From Craspedostauros australis (Eukaryota; Bacillariophyta; Bacillariophyceae; Mastogloiales; Achnanthaceae), in assembly GCA_026770025.1 (NCBI GenBank), contig JAMXDE010000081.1, forward strand, positions 1 through 64,000: a stretch of 64,000 bases of DNA. The letters run 5' to 3'. The position numbers were made by a program, and so were the translations under genes. Below the pieces are notes generated by a model. That model had not been told where the DNA came from. It did no database searches and was given only the letters and a program-made list of their open reading frames with translations. This document shows, piece after piece, positions 58,110-64,000 of the stretch (the stretch's first letter is position 1; each line of letters opens with the position of its first letter).

Positions 58110-59735
58110 ATGAGCTCGAATCCTTACGAATACTCCATCGACGGTTGGGACGCATCAGACGAATCAGACGCACCAAGTCCGCCAGACGCCAACAACGAAG
58201 AACGGTCATCCAAGGTTGCTTCTACACTTGCACCAGCATCTTCATCTTCAGTTGCTGCAGCATCCACCGCTCCGGCCAAAACACCAATCTTGGCAGGCAC
58301 CAAAACAGCTGAAGAAGCTTCGCCTGTGACTCCTTCCTTCTCGTACTTGCCTCCAACACCGACAAACACGACAACAGCAAACATGGAAGAAACTGCGCGC
58401 CAACACTACATCATCGGAGACAACCTCCGCCACAAGGGATTCTACGACGACTCCATCGTGGAGTTCCAAAAGTCGCTGGACATCCGCTCACGGCTGCTGG
58501 GAGAATGGCACCTGGAGACCGGCAAGACGTACTACGCCTTGGGGCTGTCCCAGCGAGCCCTGAAGGACTACCCGGCCGCTCTGCTGCACCTCACCAAGGC
58601 CGCGCAGACCCTGGAGCACGACGACAACATCGCCAGCGACGCCAAGGTCGATGAGAACCGCAAGGCCATGCTCGTGCAGGTGCAGTGCAACATCGCCCGC
58701 ACGCACCACACCCAGGCGGTGGACCTGCAGCGCGTCGGTCGCTACGACGCCTCCATCCAGGAGCACCGCAAGGCCCTCAGGATACGGGAGATCCACCTGG
58801 GCGAGGACCACCTGGAGTCGGCGCGCACCTACTACTGCATGGGCTGCGCCCTCTCGGACCGCGGCGACTTCGAGGAGGCCATCGCCGAGCTCAGGCGCGC
58901 GCTGCGCGTCAGGTATCAGGTCTTCGGCCCCGACCATCTAGACACCGTCGAGGTCGTCGACAACATCGGCATCGTCCTCACGGCCAAGGGCATGGACCTG
59001 CAGGACATCGAGGAGTACAAGCAGCTCCTGCCCACCATATTACAGACGGAGATGGAGGGCGACGAGTTCCAGACCAAGGCCCAGCACGAGAAGGACGACA
59101 AGCTCAGGGTCGAGCACTTCGAGGTCGCCATGACCAACTACAAGTCCGCCCTCAACCTGGAGCAGCAGCTGCTCGGCGATCTGCACCCGGCCGTCTGCAA
59201 CCTGCACCTCAAGATCGCCGACTGCCTCGGCAACATCAACCGGGTCGAGCAGTCCCTCGACGAGTACCGGTCCGTCATTGCCATCTACGAGGAGCTCCTC
59301 GGCAAGTTCCACGTCAAGGTCGCCGTCATCTACGGCAAGCTAGGCACCCTCCTCCTCACCAAGGGCGAGTACGAGACCGCCCTCTCCTTCTTCGCCAAGT
59401 CATACGGCATCTACGACTCCACCCTCGGCAACCACCCCGACACCATCCAGGCCCTCATGAACGTGCGCGAAGCCGCCGAGAAGGAGCGCGGCGCCATGAA
59501 CAGCATGGACATCCTCAAGCGCGCCGAGCGCCAGAAGAAGGAGGCCGTCAAGATCGGCGTTCTTCGCACGCAGGTCCCCACCCCGCCCACGTCGCCCACC
59601 AAGAGACGAAACCGCCGTCGCAACCGCAAGAGCAAGGGCAAGAATGGCGGTGCCGATGATTCCGCGGACAATGACAAGAAGTCCGGCATCGGCAGCGCCG
59701 AAATCACGCCGGTGGAAGTAGAGGATATTATCTAA
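58110..59735 (+). CDS. TPR-repeat protein, kinesin-light-chain-like
   Basis: 541 residues from ATG at 58110. After a 90-residue Ser/Ala/Thr-rich acidic leader (MSSNPYEYSIDGWDASDESD), tetratricopeptide units of 42 residues run from about 92 to 465. Examples are YDDSIVEFQKSLDIRSRLLG, YDASIQEHRKALRIREIHLG, FEEAIAELRRALRVRYQVFG, and a last pair with YETALSFFAKSYGIYDSTLG. The L-G-x-x-H-x-x-T/V turn ending each unit (LGEDHLESARTYY, GPDHLDTVEVV) is typical of kinesin light chains. The tail is basic (KRRNRRRNRKSKGK) and then acidic. KLC-type TPRs bind cargo peptides; many diatom genes of this type have no known motor partner, so 'KLC-like' is structural only. Third codon positions are strongly C/G from about 58480 to 59600, unlike neighbouring genes. 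Confidence 0.88.
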   Translation: MSSNPYEYSIDGWDASDESDAPSPPDANNEERSSKVASTLAPASSSSVAAASTAPAKTPILAGTKTAEEASPVTPSFSYLPPTPTNTTTANMEETARQHYIIGDNLRHKGFYDDSIVEFQKSLDIRSRLLGEWHLETGKTYYALGLSQRALKDYPAALLHLTKAAQTLEHDDNIASDAKVDENRKAMLVQVQCNIARTHHTQAVDLQRVGRYDASIQEHRKALRIREIHLGEDHLESARTYYCMGCALSDRGDFEEAIAELRRALRVRYQVFGPDHLDTVEVVDNIGIVLTAKGMDLQDIEEYKQLLPTILQTEMEGDEFQTKAQHEKDDKLRVEHFEVAMTNYKSALNLEQQLLGDLHPAVCNLHLKIADCLGNINRVEQSLDEYRSVIAIYEELLGKFHVKVAVIYGKLGTLLLTKGEYETALSFFAKSYGIYDSTLGNHPDTIQALMNVREAAEKERGAMNSMDILKRAERQKKEAVKIGVLRTQVPTPPTSPTKRRNRRRNRKSKGKNGGADDSADNDKKSGIGSAEITPVEVEDII

Positions 59736-60176
59736 ATCAAGGCAAGACAACGCAATGTAACGAAATTCAATGCATGGGGAGGGAAGCGCCAGCGAACCAT
59801 CTTCGTGTCGCAGCACGCACACACATACATGCACACACAAGCATTGATGCATGGACGCACAGATCAGCACATAGTACAAGCATAACGTGGCTTGTTCGCA
59901 TAACGTGGCTTGTTCGCACAACGAGTAGTATCAACGTCAGATGTTATCACCGTCCTCGTATCAAATTGCGGTCCTCCACTCTATTATATTAGCGCACTGC
60001 AATCGACAGAACAAAGGTTTCGACTACAGTGTGATTACGGTGTTGTGGCAGGAGCGCACAATGGCAGTGCAGTATGTCGCGCACATGTCAAATGCCACAG
60101 AGACCTGTTCCCGACCTGCGCCATTACGTGCGAGCTAGTCCGCGCATGGCAGAGTCACGACACACCCTGCGCAGAG
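59736..60176. other. Spacer between convergent genes
   Basis: 440 bp between facing stop codons. Contains a 16-base duplicated phrase (ATAACGTGGCTTGTTC, about 59882-59916) and CTATTATATTAG at 59981-59992. Confidence 0.45.
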
Positions 60177-62132
60177 CTACAAGTCGTCCTCGTCATCATC
60201 GTCCGCACCAACGAGAAGGACTTGACGCCGTCCTGCACGCGTCACAAACCACAGTCCGCTGTTGGGCTGCACCGCGCATTCCAGAACCACCTCACGCACC
60301 GTCATGCGGGGATCGTCACAGGATATTCCAACCACTGACCACTGCGTTGTCGTGTTGCAACAATCATCCACCATGCTGCGCGTGGGACATTGCATGGCCC
60401 ACAGATGATTGTCGCAGTAGGCAATGTCCACGATGGAGCTACGTGGCGTTGGAGATTGCCAATACGCCTGCGCTGCCGTTTCGAAATCCCAATCAAACTT
60501 TCCATTGCGATCGCGCGCCACTTTGCGAGGAATGAGCCGCAGGGAGAGTACGCCGCGTGGTCCCGCCGCCATCCATAGGTTCGTCTGTTGGCACGCATAC
60601 GCAACTGGAGCATCCTCGAAGGTGCAGCTGCTGGTCGGATCACAAGCCCAAGCATGCCATTGACTGCAACTATCATTGCGCGCGCTCGTACTAGTAGTGT
60701 ACGTGCACGGATAGGCATTCACGAATTCACACCAGAGATGTCCCGGGAAATGCAGTGGAGTGGAACATTCCCGATTCGCGGCTACGGCGTATGGAATCCC
60801 AACTCCAGTGTCGTCGTCCAATGGGATGTAGTGGACTTGTTGTCCCGATCCAGATGATGTGCTGAAGGTGCTCACCAGGATCAGGGCTGTCGTCGTCTCG
60901 GATTCCGTGGTGGCACGAGAACGGGGCGGCTGCATCGTCCCTTGTTGTTGTGGTGAGATGGACGATTCTTGCATGACAGTCTTGGTGGTCTGCAAGATCT
61001 TGGCATCGATGTACCGTCCGTTGATCAAACCAGGCAGTTCCCATTGTTGTATATGCTGCACAACCACAGCATCGTCGCGGGAGTTGGGCAGGATGAGTCG
61101 GAACGTATCTGCGTAAAATGGACACATGCAGTCATCGATGGCGATGCAGTTGAGCTCCTTGGGCTTTTCCGTGCCCTTCTCATGATGCGCCATGGCAGAA
61201 GCCGCGTCGACTTCATAAAACACGAACATGTCGTAGTTGGGCGTCTTGTTCCTGCCATCTTGTGGCGACTGAAAGACGTGCCATGTCCCGTTGATCTCCA
61301 TCAGGATGGATGAGAAGTAATCCAGCGATGGGAGTGTCGGGGATGGCGTTGATAGCATCGATGGCGCAATTGGCGGCGGCAACCACAACAAGGCAAGACA
61401 GGTCACGCCCTGGAATGTTGAAAAGGCAGTGACTTGGCATGTGTGCTGCGACAGATGAGTTGGATCGACGGTGGAAGGCACCGTGGCCCAGAGTGGGATG
61501 GTTGACTCCGTCGCAGTCCAGCCTTGTACCGCTTCGTTGCCATTCGTGTTGGGATGGAGCAAGTATTTGTTCAGTGCAGAACGGAATCGTGTGGAACCGT
61601 CGTCCGTCATGGCTTGGATTGGCACCGTGCTTTGATTGGCACTTGCGGTGCTGGCGCGGAATGAGTTTGGAGAGATCATGGACACAGACTGGGTCGTTGT
61701 GCTCGAAGACGCTGATGTCTTAGGTCGGAGACTTTGAAGCACTCTGCTCGAATCATCGTAGGTCGCAAACATGGATGTATACGGCTGCGCCGCTTGCTGT
61801 TGCTGCGGCGTTGCATCGGATTGGCTTCCGCTGCCATCGTCCATCATCATCATGCTGCTTGCGTCGACTTTCAGCGGAACGGAGGGAATCTGAAATGCGA
61901 GATCCCCGCGAACGCGAACCTGGCTGTGACCCACGCCAGTGGCAGGAACAGCGTGATTCGCAGCGAGCGGACAGAACTGCTGGCAGAAGCTCTGGCCCTG
62001 TGATGTGTCGCCATCTGTGTTCGGCATCGGACAGCAACATCCAACGATGACGTGACTCTGCGCAGCAGGCCTCATCGTGAGTGGAGCTTCGCCGCGTCCC
62101 ACCTGCGCAAGATCGATCTGCTGACTGCTCAT
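60177..62132 (-). CDS. Unrecognised 651-residue protein
   Basis: ATG at 62132 (MSSQQIDLAQVGRGE); an in-frame TTG 15 bases earlier is ignored. I do not recognise the family. The first 210 residues are Ser/Thr/Gln-rich with a Cys cluster (VIVGCCCPMPNTDG, FCQQFCPLAANH) and a Met run. From about 215 to 640 the composition is that of a folded, possibly beta-rich protein with many Trp and Cys: TWHVFQSPQDGRNKTPNYDM, WACDPTSSCTFEDAPVAYAC, LWMAAGPRGVLSLRLIPRKV, DIAYCDNHLWAMQCPT and SGLWFVTRAGRRQVLLVGAD. The repeated pattern of a short strand followed by L-W or T-W suggests a propeller-type fold, which is inference only. The end is acidic (DDDDEDDL). No signal peptide or membrane segment is obvious. 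Its start faces the next gene across 700 bp. Confidence 0.8.
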   Translation of the reverse strand: MSSQQIDLAQVGRGEAPLTMRPAAQSHVIVGCCCPMPNTDGDTSQGQSFCQQFCPLAANHAVPATGVGHSQVRVRGDLAFQIPSVPLKVDASSMMMMDDGSGSQSDATPQQQQAAQPYTSMFATYDDSSRVLQSLRPKTSASSSTTTQSVSMISPNSFRASTASANQSTVPIQAMTDDGSTRFRSALNKYLLHPNTNGNEAVQGWTATESTIPLWATVPSTVDPTHLSQHTCQVTAFSTFQGVTCLALLWLPPPIAPSMLSTPSPTLPSLDYFSSILMEINGTWHVFQSPQDGRNKTPNYDMFVFYEVDAASAMAHHEKGTEKPKELNCIAIDDCMCPFYADTFRLILPNSRDDAVVVQHIQQWELPGLINGRYIDAKILQTTKTVMQESSISPQQQGTMQPPRSRATTESETTTALILVSTFSTSSGSGQQVHYIPLDDDTGVGIPYAVAANRECSTPLHFPGHLWCEFVNAYPCTYTTSTSARNDSCSQWHAWACDPTSSCTFEDAPVAYACQQTNLWMAAGPRGVLSLRLIPRKVARDRNGKFDWDFETAAQAYWQSPTPRSSIVDIAYCDNHLWAMQCPTRSMVDDCCNTTTQWSVVGISCDDPRMTVREVVLECAVQPNSGLWFVTRAGRRQVLLVGADDDDEDDL

Positions 62133-62833
62133 CCTTGCTGCCTCCAATGATAGTGGCCAGCCTCTCGCTTTTACGTCGCATTGAATTGCACTACATTACA
62201 TTGCTTCACTATGTGTCGCCTATGAGCTGTTATATTATATGTGCTGTCCGTCGCTTGCCTGGATTCTGTGGAGGGTCGCGTCGATGTGTCCTTGTTTCCA
62301 CAGAAGCTCCTCTGCCTTGCTTTCCCAGCGTTGATGCGTTCTTGATGGAAGCCGAAACGTGGATACGCTGAACCGTGAAGTTGTCAAATCGTGTTTGCGA
62401 GTTGCACGATTGAATCATGTGTTAGTCCTTCCAAAGAGTTGCGGATAATTCAAATTATGCATATTAAATGGTTCGGATTCGTTCTCTTCGGCAAGAAGAG
62501 CATCTGTGCACAGATCTGTCAGACAAGATGAGAAAGCTTTTCAGATAAATAGTGGAAGCCAAAAAACGGACCTCATTTGTGGTGTATTTCTGCGTACGTG
62601 TGTGTAGCATAGGTACCGCAAGAGGAAACGCTGGATTTGGACACCCGCCACTTTGTTTGGCGCTTCGATTGACTCTGGGAACGTCGGCATGGTGAGTAAA
62701 ACTTACAGGCGTTTCATCGCGTTGCTCTGGCGCGCAGCGTACGCAATTGCGCACAAGTCAGCCAAGAAAGAAGACACAAAGGACGAGCAGAGGCGATCGC
62801 CAAGGAGAATGGAAGAGAGACAACCAAGTCATC
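62133..62833. other. Divergent promoter region
   Basis: 700 bp between start codons pointing away from each other. TTATATTATATG (about 62230-62241) lies about 100 bases upstream of the - strand gene. No gene seen. Confidence 0.45.
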
Positions 62834-64000
62834 ATGGACGGCCCAAGTAACGACAACGGAAATAGCAGAAACAACGGCATGGATTGGGATGCCGCACAAA
62901 ATGCTGCCGCTGGCAACATGCTCCGACGACGTAGATCTTCGTTGACTGCGCAGCAGATCCTGATGCTGGTGGGAGACGCATCGATGGACGACACCAACAC
63001 GAGTACCGCCGGCGATGCCGATGCCAGTGTTGGACGCGCGGAAGAAAGTGCCGAGCTGGCTGTGGAAGATCCTGTGAGGGATCCTGCCGAAGGCCATGTC
63101 GGAGACACCACTGACGGGATGGGCCAGGAGGCACTTGTGGAGAATGGCGAAGCATCCAACAAACAGCAGCAAGAACAGCAGCAAGAGCAACAGCTAGCTG
63201 AAGAAGACGCATCACCCACAACGCCAGCCATCGCGCAACCTTCATGGTCGGTTCCCACGCCTGGAACTGTCCGCATCGCCTCCACAGCCAACGGAACGAT
63301 CATTTCTGAAGCGCAGGTGAATTCACCAACCGACAACCCCACATCAATGTCTGCGCCTGGCATGTCTTCCTCCTCGATTCCTCTGCAGACAAAGGTGAGC
63401 ATCTCAGACTTCGACTTTACATTGAGCTTGATCTTGATCTCGACCTTCATCATTCCAGTGTCGTGCTCCCTTCACGCAGCTTGTTCTTGCGCTCACAACT
63501 CAACCAAATGCAATACCATGCAGTGCTATGTTTTGCTCACAATTGTCCACCCAACGAATACGTACTTGTGGGTCGATGCTCTAATGATACAAAAATTAAA
63601 TTGTACTACATTACATTATATTATGCCATTATACTGCGCAACACCTCCCCTTGTGTACATGAGCAGGGGTCAAAGGATGATGCGGAAGCCGCAAGCGCGA
63701 ACGCGACCGAGACTCACGATGGAAATGACAAGTTGGCCAAGGAAGGCTATGCGCCTGCTTCTCTCAAATCCAAGAATGGGGACAAGGAAGACGACAAGTT
63801 CGCGACCGCTGGCGTCCAAGGGATCGGCGCAGCTAACGCCGGAAGCAGCTATGTGCGGATTCACCGCACAAGCGATATTGAGAATCAGCCTGGTGGCATG
63901 GCTCCCAACCCCAATCTCCGAGCCTCCTCCGCTGCAATTTCCGCAGCCGACACATCGTTTCTTATGGGCCTAATCACGACGACGTCGGATGAGAATGACG
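62834..64000 (+). CDS. Unrecognised two-exon protein, cut by the window edge
   Basis: Exon 1 is 62834-63394 (ATG at MDGPSNDNGN) and ends ACA-AAG before a GTGAGC donor. A 272-bp intron ends GAGCAG at 63666. Exon 2 continues in phase from 63667 (GSKDDAEAASANATETHDG) and is open to the end of the window, giving at least 298 residues. The intron contains stop codons and AT-rich sequence in the exon-1 frame, while exon 2 resumes the same acidic, Ala/Asp/Lys-rich composition, which supports the join. The only ordered-looking parts are LRRRRSSLTAQQILMLVGDA (about residues 25-50), a possible short helix after a basic patch, and SSYVRIHRTSD near the end. A Gln/Glu tract lies at about 113-130. Family and function are not recognisable from this part. 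Confidence 0.7.

Noticed and set aside
58685-59659. 324-codon + strand frame rich in Arg, Pro and His
   Set aside because: An out-of-frame shadow of the TPR gene, kept open by its G/C-rich third positions.

Overview
The window looks like nuclear DNA from a diatom (Bacillariophyta). The evidence is a set of protein families that are expanded or typical there: stand-alone double helicase-associated (HA) domain proteins, a kinesin-light-chain-like TPR protein, a CRAL-TRIO protein joined to a C-terminal DUF6824-like block, and Ty1/copia retrotransposons. Genes are sparse, mostly intronless or with one short GT-AG intron, and lie on both strands. No rRNA or tRNA gene, bacterial-type operon or CRISPR array was seen. 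The species cannot be named from sequence alone.

Positions 1-22917 are almost entirely Ty1/copia LTR retrotransposons of three families (named here A, B and C). Family A is a tandem pair sharing an LTR (RNase H tail 1-295, LTR 296-1016, internal region to 8174, LTR 8175-8894). Its reading frames are broken by many one-base indels. To the right are a reverse-strand 5' half of family B (gag plus 5' LTR, 8895-12281), a forward-strand 3' half of family B (RT-RNase H plus 3' LTR, 12282-15192), a reverse-strand 5' half of family C (gag plus LTR, 15193-17037), and a decayed forward-strand family C copy (18233-22917). Each right-hand LTR end sits against the interior of the next element. The simplest reading is four insertions nested inside one another, with the left halves lying before position 1.

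Positions 22918-64000 carry host genes. Six encode double-HA-domain proteins without a helicase domain, in two sequence subfamilies. Three 'alpha' genes are in tandem on the + strand (23.5-33.3 kb). Three 'beta' genes lie at 40.4 kb (-), 51.8 kb (+) and 55.6 kb (+). The first and third beta genes are a near-identical inverted duplication that includes their intron.

The other genes are a 1224-residue coiled-coil protein, a possible leucine-rich-repeat protein, a frameshifted F-box-like fragment, the meiotic recombination factor MND1 (two exons clear), a CRAL-TRIO/DUF6824-like protein, a TPR (KLC-like) protein with strong G/C third-position preference, an unrecognised 651-residue protein on the - strand, and a two-exon gene that runs off the right edge. 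There is no shared operon logic. The organised features are the HA-gene cluster and the nested retrotransposon block beside it.
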